NCBI GenBank assembly: GCA_040143965.1
Contig: JASJQH010000060.1
Coordinates: 1 to 36,038, forward strand
Direction: 5' to 3'
DNA length: 36,038 nt
Origin: Basidiobolus ranarum
Lineage: Eukaryota > Basidiobolomycota > Basidiobolomycetes > Basidiobolales
Translations under genes and position numbers: made by a program
Shown here: one piece after another, positions 1 through 9,475 of the stretch
Layout: each line of letters starts with the position of its first letter
Numbering within the stretch: position 1 is the first letter of the stretch
Notes under the pieces: generated by a model
Database searches by the model: none
Told to the model about the DNA's origin: nothing
Seen by the model: the letters and a program-made list of their open reading frames with translations, nothing else

Positions 1-1
1 G

Positions 2-564
2 TTTGGGAATGATACTATATTAATACTTGGTAACTGGTCGGCTGGAAATGAAAAGTATCATGAGCCCAATAGAGGTGTCGGAATGAGAAAAATGTTAGCC
101 AAAGAAGGCTTCCAGCTATACCTCCTTGACGAGTTTAAAACTTCAAGTCTGTACCTACTTGCCAGAACGGTGAACTGGAAAAGTTTCGAAAAGTACAAAA
201 TCCTAGACCATACAAAAGAGAAAAGTATCCTATTGGCTATCGTCACGGCCTTTAAACGCTTTTTATATGCAAGTAAAAAATTCAAACCTGATTTCTGTTC
301 TGGTGTAAAAACCAACAGTGTTTAAAGGTTGCGGCCAATACTACTGAAGATTTTCCCCTTCGTCTTTGGAATTGTGACCTGGCTGCTACTTTGAGCTTTA
401 GGCATATCCTTTTTAACTTGCGCCCATATGGGGAAAGACCAGAACGTTTTTGCAGATTGAAGGAACCTCTCTCCACCGGGTATAAAAGAAAGAGTATCTC
501 GTCAGCTAGCAGCAGTCGACCAACTCAAAAAGCAAACAATCCTGTGTGGTTAGCGCTACACTAA
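2..564 (+). pseudogene. Degraded Fanzor (eukaryotic TnpB-like) nuclease, C-terminal part
   Basis: This looks like the end of a Fanzor protein, the eukaryotic relative of the RNA-guided transposon nuclease TnpB. Bases 2-151 (frame 2) read a GNWS motif, then RGVGMRKMLAKEGF and DEFKTSS, the block before the zinc knuckle. At about 152 one base is lost inside the first knuckle Cys codon. Frame 1 then continues with PTC, a spacer ending in YRHGL (to 252), an interruption of about 45 bp holding three stops, and then WCKNQQC (second knuckle). LWNCDLAATLSFRHIL follows, where the usual NRD (last RuvC aspartate) has become NCD. The segment ends with PYGERPERF and a basic tail to a stop at 562-564. The N-terminal half lies outside the window. 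The frameshift and stops make it a relic. No terminal repeats or target duplication were seen. Family call from motif memory; moderately sure. Confidence 0.72.
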
Positions 565-710
565 ACATTTGATACAGAGTAGGTCTTTGACCACTTTATT
601 TTTTGCCATGTGTCTTCACCTGTCTCCAATTTTTTGTGATTGTCCCATTGATTTTATGAAATGTCTAATTGCTTTCTTTAATTCCTCTCATTTTAGATTA
701 AAACACTGTA

Positions 711-921
711 GCACCCAACAACGAGCAACACATCGAATACCACTGGAGGTTCGCCGAACTAGAATTAAGATCGAGTAATAGGATCTGGTGCATCCATATA
801 CCTTGTCCACCCTAGTGTAGGCGAAGTCTTTATCCTTGTAACCTTGGCCAAGTATTTTGTGAATGAACGTCCTTCATATGCATTGAGAACTAGAGGGCTT
901 AGTGAAAATCGAGCTTACTGA
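711..921 (+). pseudogene. Possible broken coding relic, family not recognised
   Basis: Two adjacent open segments in different frames read like protein rather than random AT-rich DNA. The segment at 711-815 includes EYHWRFAELELRSSNRIW and HIPCPP, then a TAG. The segment at 817-921 includes VGEVFILVTLAKYFVNERP and ends at a TGA. A frameshift between them would join the two. No start codon or convincing splice site flanks them. I do not recognise the family, and chance is not excluded. Confidence 0.2.
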
Positions 922-1546
922 GTCAATGAAAGAAACGGATGATATTTACACTGCAGCTATTCTTAAAATTCAGCCCCTTTAGAGAGAATTAAGAGATTGC
1001 TCAGATTCAATGGTTTCTTGCCACTTCATCGTTTGTCAATTGACAATAAGTGTTAAAGATCTTCTAAATTTCGTTTCAATTAGAGTGCAAGTATATTACA
1101 AGCTCTCTTTTAATTAACATATTACCGAAACGCATTATTTTTTGACACCGTATTTTGGCACCATACCCCTTGTCTATTATCGATGGTCTTCAGGCACTTT
1201 GCAGGCCCTGTTTGAGATGTTGCTCATACTCTTCATTTCTTGTGCCCAGACACTCATCATTTGTCAGTAGGCTTTGGCACTTCATTGGAAATGTTACCTA
1301 TCTGCCCTTTTCTGCCCATACACCTAGGGCAAGGTATGCAAATCAATCGGAAATTTCTTGTGTATTTAAAACTTCAACTCTATAGCTCAAACCTGGTTAG
1401 ACTAATAGCCATTTCTCTAATTAGTAGTACTTTGATCAAATTAAGCCATTAGCCAATCATCATTATATACCCAATATATATATGTCGAATTTCTATCATT
1501 TAGTCCAGATATATAGTAATTTATATATACACTCACAGTACCTTCT

Positions 1547-1606
1547 TCTCTTACACATGGAGCTATTTTCAGTCCATTCCTCTCTTACACATGGAGCTAT
1601 TTTCAG
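1547..1606. repeat. 26-bp direct repeat, two copies
   Basis: The 26-bp sequence beginning TCTCTTACACATGGAGC occurs at 1547-1572 and again, identical, at 1581-1606, separated by 8 bp (period 34 bp). It looks like a recent tandem duplication in non-coding DNA. Confidence 0.9.
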
Positions 1607-2873
1607 CAAGATATCATTATCAGGTGCATGTATTTTCTATATCTTGCCAATATGGAACACTACTCGCAGTCACTGTAACTTCACAGTTGGATAACTAATA
1701 GCCGGCACAACTTCACTTGCCCTGAATATTTATTAATCAGCCATGGCTCTATATCCCAAAGTAATTCAATTGATCGAACATGTGTTTATATCGCTAATAA
1801 TCATATCAAGTGTCTGATTATCATGATATCATTAGTAAATATCTATATAGAAACAAGTGCTCTACTAAGGCTTATTTGTAGTATATTATATTAGGGTTAC
1901 CAAGTCAAGAGTAGGGAATTCGGATATGTATTGGATGTGTGAGCAATATATTGGATCAATTAGCGATCACATACAAAATGGTACAGTGAACGAATTTAAT
2001 TATTTAGCATGTAGCAAGGAGAGAGTTAGGTAGAAGTCCCAGAGTGACAGGGATCGACTGTAAGTATTGCTTATTACCAGCTTATTGCTTCAATACATGT
2101 TGTGTCCAATGTATGGCTTCAACACATGTCGTGTTCAACAGAGTCAGGGCTTATCTTTAATGACGGTAGAAGTTTTTTCCGGGAGTGGTACAAAAAATGA
2201 AAGCCACAATATCCGCTCCATGTTCCGGATATTAAGTCAAGATTCAGATATTTTTCAGATTCCCATATGTGCCAAAGTTGAGCCAATCGATAACGACCAT
2301 TGAATCTGACCTGTACCGAAAGTTCGACTATGTAGCACAATTCTTGAGAAAAAATCCACTTTGGTACTAACAATGGCAATATCAGTTGGGTGTGAGTGCA
2401 AGTGCAAGTGGCAAAGTGAACGAATCTTGGTGGAATTGATTAAACTTCTTTTCATGTGATACATGATCGGATAGTTGTAGGAACGTATGTATTGGAGCAT
2501 ATATTGGAGCACATATTGGATCTACCAACTCCCCACGATCAAATTTACCACTATTGGCTGAGAGCCAGCTTTATGTCGTCATATAGTGAATGGTGATTTG
2601 CGTAGGTTTGACGGAATTTTTAGAATGTCATTGGATAATATGCCTGAGTAAAGATAAAGAGGTTCCTTTAAAAGGCGCCTGTGGGATGGCATGTAGCGCT
2701 TAACCCCGCTATCCCCTCGATTTTCTTTTAAAGTTTAGTTGTGTTGTAGTAAAGTGAGGACTGATCTTAATACATATCTTGACCAAGAAACTGGTCCAAT
2801 AACGTTCAACTAAATATTGTACGAACCCACCTCAGTTTGCTATTCATTTTCCAACACATAACGTTATAGAGCA

Positions 2874-5247
2874 ATGACTGCACCTATCATTCAGGGACTC
2901 TTTCAGGGCAGAGAGTTGAATCTTCTGAACATAGCTAAACGCCATTTTCCATTTGGCGTTTGGATCACTCGATACAATCGAAAATGGTTGCTAGGGGATG
3001 TCATTGCAGGTATCACAATTGGTATCATGCTAGTCCCACAGGTTAGTGGAACTTGAATGTTTAATCTTGTTGAGTTGTAATAACTGAGAGTATTTGATTC
3101 TCCTAGGCACTCGCGTATGCGCAGCTAGCGACGGTACCTGTTCAATACGGACTTTATTCCTCATTCCTTGGGATTGCTATCTACTGCCTCTTTGGTACAT
3201 CTAAAGATCTTTCAGTAGGCCCGTCAGCAGTCCTATCCTTGTATATAGGTGTTGCATTAGAGCCTCTGGTATCCCAGGGCTATGATCCTGTTCAATGCGT
3301 CATAACTATGTCGTTTTTAATCGGCTGTTTTTCTCTTGGGCTGGGGATCTTCAAGCTTGGCATTGTTCTTGATCTGATTTCTATCCCAGTCATCAAAGGT
3401 TTTACTGCGGGAGCTTCGGTTACCATTTTCTTCAGTCAGGTGAGATTGCCAATTGAGCTGTACTAGCAAACTATGTAATTATTAAGCAATGGATTTAATC
3501 TGTAGGTTACCTCGTTGCTTGGAATCACTGGCGCCAAAGCACAAGGCCCCATAATAGATGTCATCAAGGCAATTGTCCAGGCACTTCCACGAACAAGGTG
3601 GCAGGATGCTCTTGTTGGATTTAGTGGTATTGCTATGATGATCTTCCTCAAATGGATATCAACCAAATTCAGTCACCTTCATCCCGCTGTTAAAATGATT
3701 GGGATTGCTCGCAGTGCTATTTGTGTGATATTCTTTACTTTGGTCGCTTTTATCATAGCAAAAGTGCAAGGTGAAGGAGTGGTTACTCTTGTAGGAACTA
3801 TTCCCACTGGATTTCCGGATCCTGCTGTGCCCCGGTTAGATCCCGCATTCCTTTCTCAGATCGTCGGTCCATCAGCCATAGGACTTATTGTGGCCATCAT
3901 TGAACATACCGCATCTGCCAGAACCTATGGTAAGATATATAATCACTAAGATGCATTTGATCTATCACTAACATGTCTTTTCTCAGGTCGTTTGAATCAT
4001 TACAAGACTGATAGCAGTCAGGAGTTCGTTGCTGTTGGCGTATGTAATATAATCAACAGTTTCTTTAGTGCTTTTCCGGTTACTGGTGCGTTATCGCGTA
4101 GTGCCGTGATTTCCCAATCTGGGGTTAGAACACCAGCCAGTGGAATTTTCACCAGTGTGGTAGTGATGCTGTGTTTGAATTTTCTACCACCGGTCATGTA
4201 CTTTGTCCCAAAACCAGTGCTGGCTTCTATCATTATGGTCAGCATCATTCCGTTGATATGTGGATACAGTGTGTACAAGGAGCTATGGGTGATTCAAAGT
4301 AACAAAGTGAATGTATTCATTCTCTCAGCTTTATCAAAAACTAACTTCCCATTCATCTAGAATCCGATATGATAGCTTGTCTCTTAGCATTCTTAGTGAC
4401 TATATTTACCAATATCCAAACAGGCATTGAGGTTGCAGTTGGTTTCTCTCTGTTAATCAGCTTACATAGAATAGCTAGACCAAAGTGGCAAATGCTTGGA
4501 GAGGCGGTTGAAGAACCCGATGTATATGTGGATAGATGGTCAAATGACTGGGCCACCTATCCACCACCTCCAGGAATCATTATCTTCCGATTCTCTGAAT
4601 CCATTACTTTCTTGAATGGAGAGTATTTCAAGAATAAAGTGATGAATGCCGCATATATCGCTACCGAGCCAGCAGAGAAATCAGCGGGTTCTTGGGGAGA
4701 GCGCGTCTGGTCTGATGATAGAGATTCTCGTATTGGCCGCATCCGGAATACATTCAACCGACGCCTACCCCCAAATGCAATGACACGACCAGGTGAAATG
4801 AAAATCAAAAGAGTTAATACCGCTGATAGTACCTATGACCGCGAGCATTCCCAGAGTCACATTCCAATCGAGATAAATGGAGAGAAGACAGCCGAACTTC
4901 CGACTTTACGAGCAGCGATTCTAGATTTTAGTGGAGTGAATCAAGTAGATTTCGCAGGTTTACAATGCTTGCTAGACTTGAAGTCACAGCTTACCGATTA
5001 TGCCGGGAATCATGGGTTCGAACTTCACTTCGTAGGGTTAAAATCCAACGTGTTGAGACGTATTGAACCTTCGGGTATTACTAAACACCCAGATGATGGA
5101 CCAGAGGATAATCACCGTTACATTCATATTAGTATCAAGGATGCGTTGAAATGTATTATGGAAGATTGGCATCATCAGACATATCTACCCCCACCTGACC
5201 CAGTCGAGAAGCTCGAAGATATGAGGATTCACATGCATCAGGCCTAA
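2874..5247 (+). CDS. SulP-family sulfate permease with STAS domain
   Basis: Plasma-membrane anion transporter of the SulP/SLC26 family, most like fungal sulfate permeases Sul1/Sul2, which import sulfate with protons. The five exons are 2874-3041, 3107-3439, 3506-3929, 3987-4298 and 4361-5247, giving 707 residues, normal for the family. Introns are 57-66 nt; the fourth uses a GTAACA donor and a CTAAC branch site. The membrane core begins in exon 1 (GDVIAGITIGIMLVPQ) and continues with the family block VQYGLYSSFLG and GTSKDLSVGPSA. The block around EHTASARTYGRL and TGALSRSAV is also typical. The STAS domain occupies about residues 590-690 (AAILDFSGVNQVDFAGLQ). The start is the first in-frame ATG and leaves a normal cytoplasmic N terminus. 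No sulfur-regulon site was recognised upstream, and sulfate as substrate is inferred from family resemblance. Confidence 0.93.
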
Positions 5248-6924
5248 ATTATAAGATGTTAATTATTATATCCCTCTAATATGTATTAGAATCCTAATTT
5301 GAATTACACTATGGCTAACTTGTGTTGAATCCCGCATTTCTTCCATTCATATCTTTCTTTTTATACACACGTGGGTTTACAAGTTAAACGAAATAAGGTT
5401 CATTGTTTTCTAGTAAAGTATCTCATTATAAGCCTCCCTTTTAACCTTAAAGGATATAGACATATGGTGTGAAAATTGCGCCACATAGGCCAGAATTTCC
5501 ATTTAATCTCTCAATGCTGGGCCTTGTTGTAACCCTAAGCATATGTCAATGAATGTTACTCTTAACTCCCATCATATTTACCAGTACCATAGAAACAGGA
5601 TTACTGCATATACATATATATATAGCCTGTTCACGTATTTACCGAGAAACATTCAAACCTTTGTCACCTCATCGTAGGACAAAGTTCACTTCAATATTCA
5701 TTTGTTGATTTGGAATTATAATAATAAAAAAATGGGATCAGCTACACTATTGATATCTTATTGGTAATTCAACGCGCAAATTTCTTACTTGGATGAGCTT
5801 GAGCAATTGAAGTAGAGACGGGAGAGCGAACAGCAAGTACAAGGAGAACCTTATAATGACGGCATGCAAGTTGCTTCCATCATTCTTGAAGCTGCTCAAT
5901 CCCTATTCTAACGACTTTCACTCAATTATGCTGATTCTAGTTAGATATTTGCTAGAGGACTCTATTGAGGGTTGGGTTTTTCCGGTTATGACAGTGACCT
6001 AAGATCCCTTTTATGAGAGTTTAGAGTGGCCAAAAAGAGATCATAAAAACCCACTCGGAGTGGGGGAACTGGGTTAGCAGTTACCCGTCATCACCACACC
6101 TACCCCCAAAATATCTTCAGTTCATCAGTAGAACCCTCAGCCTCCTTACTTCTTAGGTTCCGATTATACACTCGCAAATCTCACCAGGCTCACAACTAAG
6201 GCCTATCTTCCCGGTGAAGATGGCAGGAGCAGAAGTGAAACGACAATAAGTGAAATCAGATCCGTAAAAAATGAGAAAAACCAAGAGATCCTTCCAACTT
6301 ACTTCCAACACCTTGGAAAAGAGTCATAAACTCTAAGTAAGAGCAGTTCGACACACACTTAGGGTTAAGTATCAAATACAACGCCAAAGGTTATCAAGCC
6401 TAAACTTGGTTCCCCTTTGTTTTTTGCGAGGTACCTTCCACTTAAAATGATCAGACCGTCGTTATCCCGTGAAACCGTCAATTTCTTGACAATGAAAAAC
6501 TTCGCCCTCAATAGAATACTTTGTTAACTTACGCAAAAAGAATATCATGGCTCCACAGCCTAGTCTGTAGCGTCCCACAAAAAAAGGACCGCACCCGCCG
6601 CGCGTCACGAGTTATAGCAGCCAAAGAACCACTTTAATCCATGTAGCTATTTATACCTCTGCTCATTTGTTTTGATTTGAATATAATGACGAATTAAATT
6701 TGATTGGATTGATAAGACTTAGATCAGTGTATATGCACTAAGAAAAATAAATGTATCATTCAATAGATTTTTATATATACCCTGGGGGCATATCTTTCTG
6801 ACGTTGATGGTATAAACATGACAGAGAGGAAACAAATCACTACCTTCACTCTACTGAAAGCGAACATTCATCCTCTTTCTGCTATAACCAGCACAATACT
6901 TGACTTCTCAGAGGGAATTTACCT
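5248..6924. other. Intergenic, no gene seen
   Basis: About 1.7 kb between two plus-strand genes, with only short frames full of stops on both strands. The first part should hold the permease 3' end. A short GC-rich patch near 6590-6610 (CCGCACCCGCCGCGCGTCAC) stands out in AT-rich surroundings about 320 bp upstream of the next start and could be a binding site, but I cannot assign it. No tRNA-like box B was found. Confidence 0.5.
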
Positions 6925-8456
6925 ATGGAGCAGTCGGTAATTGATACAGTAAAGATCTTGATGTAATGGGTATATTAACACTCCCAAGTCTCTATTTTCC
7001 AATGGCTCGGAAGACAAGGATTTTGATAGTGATTGTACGGCAATATCCGACCCTCGAACGAATCAAATCAATTTAGGTGAAGAAAAAAGGCCGAGTGCTC
7101 AGACGAAAAAAAGGATTCTGGTATGTAGCAAACAATTTGGATGAAAATTACATGTAAATAATCAAATACTTTCAAACAAGTCCAACAATAATGCGATTAA
7201 ATCCATACATAAACGATACCTTTCGTTACCTCTATTGAGAAGTGCACTCAAAGACTCCGAGTTGAACACTATTAGAGAACACGGGTCGGAGGATCTGGAA
7301 GTTTCGGATAATCCAAACTCGGTTGAAACTCTTGAACAAGAGCTATCCACCGAAAACACTCATCAAAATGAAGAGATTCCAACAGGAAATATGGGTCTAT
7401 TAAAAAACAGAGTCCGTGAATTTGACGCGCTTTGCTCTGATATGTTGTTTACTGCTTCCACATATCATCAGAAATATGATCAATATAAATTGGATTTTAA
7501 TCAACAACAGCAAGATTTTTTCAACGATTTAACTACAAAATTCAAAGAAATGCCACTTGAGTTGGGTAACTCTTTATCGGAAGAGATAGGTAAAAATACT
7601 CGGATACTATGACTCTTGAATCCCAACTTATGCCATGATATAGTAAACATGATCAATACAAAGATTCAAGCTATTCAAACCAATGTCAAACACCAGCTAG
7701 ATCTAGAGTGTACTCGTACAAAAGAACAAATCACGGTTCATTTATTATACTTGCAATCCAACATCAACAGTTACTAAGCTCTTTATTCTAGCAAATTACA
7801 GATCAACTAAATCAACTAACACAATATTTCGAGAAGTTTAATGAAAAGTACTTGGACATGCTGGTAATATTGAAAGGTTGTAACCTACTTTGACTTTCCT
7901 TTCATATTCACTTCATATGATGTAGTCCAACCAGTCTGCTATCCAAGAAACTTTAAATCGACTTCGTCATACAGCACAATATCCAATATTTAGTAACAAG
8001 TGAGTGAAACAGCCTCAGATATGTGAACTTATTTCAAAACTAGATCAAATTACATACAGCAATTATCCATTGTTGAATCAGTTGCCCTCTATTGCCTTAA
8101 CTGATTTACAACATCAAGGTGTGTTAAGACAAAAGTTCAATCACCACTACATATCAGATGTTCATTTAGTATAGTTTTTATTGAAGAGATGACTTCAGTC
8201 TCTACCAAATCCTCAACAATCCATAACTTGGCTGAAGATAAATGTCCCAGTGATAGAGAGAATAGTAAGTAAATGAAGAGATTTCATAGATGCCAGGCTG
8301 TACATCATAATGAAAGGCTTTTCTTTAGTCACACGAGAGATATCTGTCTCCTCGGAGTCAACAGTAAGAAATAGGAATGATAGTTTGAACAAGATCAAAT
8401 CCGAAACTTCAAAGAAACGGACTAAAGTAAGCGTTTGTTTCATTAAGAATAAATGA
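6925..8456 (+). CDS. Hypothetical coiled-coil protein, nine exons
   Basis: I do not recognise this protein. The model has exons 6925-6936, 6989-7120, 7181-7589, 7644-7735, 7792-7863, 7926-7992, 8044-8118, 8175-8264 and 8329-8456, with introns of 51-64 nt. All phases close to give 358 residues. The N-terminal third is acidic and polar (SLFSNGSEDKDFDSD, then KRPSAQTKKR). The middle is rich in Q, L, K and E with heptad-like spacing (LLKNRVREFDALCSDML, LNQLTQYFEKFNEKYLDML), suggesting a coiled coil. The C terminus is Ser/Lys-rich and basic (SETSKKRTKVSV), possibly a nuclear signal. Layout and many tiny exons would suit a chromosome or cytoskeleton protein, but that is guesswork. The short first exon (12 nt) is the least certain part. 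Confidence 0.62.
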
Positions 8457-8707
8457 TTCATAGTCTCTTGGTTAATTTCTACACTTTTAGAAGCGTCGAT
8501 TATTGATCACTTAGTGTTTTAATCTAAAATAAGACGAATTTAAAAAATCAATTAGACATTTCATAAAATAAATGGGACAATCGCAAAAAATTCGAGAAAA
8601 GTGAAGTCACATGGCAAAAGAAATAGTGGATGAAAACGCATGATTGTTCTAGTGTAGTATCAGCATCACACTACTTCGAAGATTCTATATCCGAGTCGTA
8701 ACATCGT

Positions 8708-9373
8708 TCACCCAGGCAAACATGATATATAGCTCTTCTCAATTTTCAAATCAATCTCATATTTTTCCCACTTCAAGGGTTCTTCAATTTTAGTAAATTT
8801 TAAAGGTTTATAATGAAAAGTACAAAAATCCAATTGTGGAGGTGTGAGGTTTTCCTTCCATTTAAAAGGATGAGAAAGCAAACGAAGTATCCCGTCTAAT
8901 TCATTCCGGGAGATATTTCGGGATGAAAGAAAATCGTTGGTCTTTAGTAAAGTATCTAATGAATCAATTGGTAGATGTATGAAGAATTGTAAATATCCAG
9001 AGATGACACGAAAGACAATGAATGTAATAAGGGAGTTGACCCGAGAGGGGAGGGGGTGAGAAGGGGTGAGAATCAAGACAATATATATCACTCTCATTTG
9101 ATTGAATAATAATGTAAAAATAGGTCGATGTGTGGGGGGGGGGTTCAAGGTAGGCATTAATATACATTCACGACAATGAGATGAGGTGAAGGGAAGGGCA
9201 TATAACCTAGGTAGTGATAAATAAGTCGCGATATTTTTTCTAATTATTGTGAAGATATTTTGAGAAGAGGAGAAAGAGAACGTATCTACATTGGTCGATG
9301 AGGAAGAATTTTTAGGGAATCGGAGTGGAAATGTTTCCCGTGCTAACTCATTAATCTGGCCTGGTTGATTCAA
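8708..9373 (-). CDS. Hypothetical protein, start and splicing unresolved
   Basis: A minus-strand frame stays open for 222 codons to a stop at 8710-8708, convergent with the coiled-coil gene. Its last 90 or so residues look like real protein (SLDTLLKTNDFLSSRNISRN, LLSHPFKWKENLTPPQLDF, EPLKWEKYEIDLK). The middle is low complexity and includes a 10-bp G run (9134-9143). There is no ATG at the head of the frame; it opens with TTG at 9373, so an upstream exon or an internal intron is likely. One option is a donor near 9207 (CCTAG/GTTATA) and an acceptor at about 8959 (TTCATTAG). An ATG at about 9167 in another frame could also feed the last exon. It starts about 100 bp after the stop of the upstream gene on the same strand. 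Family not recognised. Confidence 0.35.
   Translation of the reverse strand: MNQPGQINELARETFPLRFPKNSSSSTNVDTFSFSSSQNIFTIIRKNIATYLSLPRLYALPFTSSHCRECILMPTLNPPPTHRPIFTLLFNQMRVIYIVLILTPSHPLPSRVNSLITFIVFRVISGYLQFFIHLPIDSLDTLLKTNDFLSSRNISRNELDGILRLLSHPFKWKENLTPPQLDFCTFHYKPLKFTKIEEPLKWEKYEIDLKIEKSYISCLPG
9134..9143. repeat. Ten-base G run
   Basis: Ten consecutive G on the plus strand lie inside the doubtful minus-strand gene. Such runs are prone to length change and sequencing error, so the reading frame across this point should be treated with care. Confidence 0.9.
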
Positions 9374-9475
9374 ATTGAAATGGTATTAGGGAATTAATTC
9401 AACTATGGTTTTGTGCTTTTAGGATCTTTTGTGTTTGTTTCGGATTAGAAATATCTCTCCATATCTGTGGTCACC

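Larger units (their letters stand above)
565..2873. other. Intergenic, AT-rich, no intact gene
   Basis: This stretch of about 2.3 kb lies between the Fanzor relic and the sulfate permease. All reading frames are short. It contains a possible coding relic (711-921), a 26-bp tandem duplication (1547-1606), an imperfect pair of about 23 bp at roughly 2085-2140 (GCTTCAAYACATGTYGTGT), and several copies of ATATTGGA near 1927-1960 and 2490-2520. The last 200 bp upstream of 2874 should hold the permease promoter, but I see no clear TATA box or regulator site. Confidence 0.6.
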
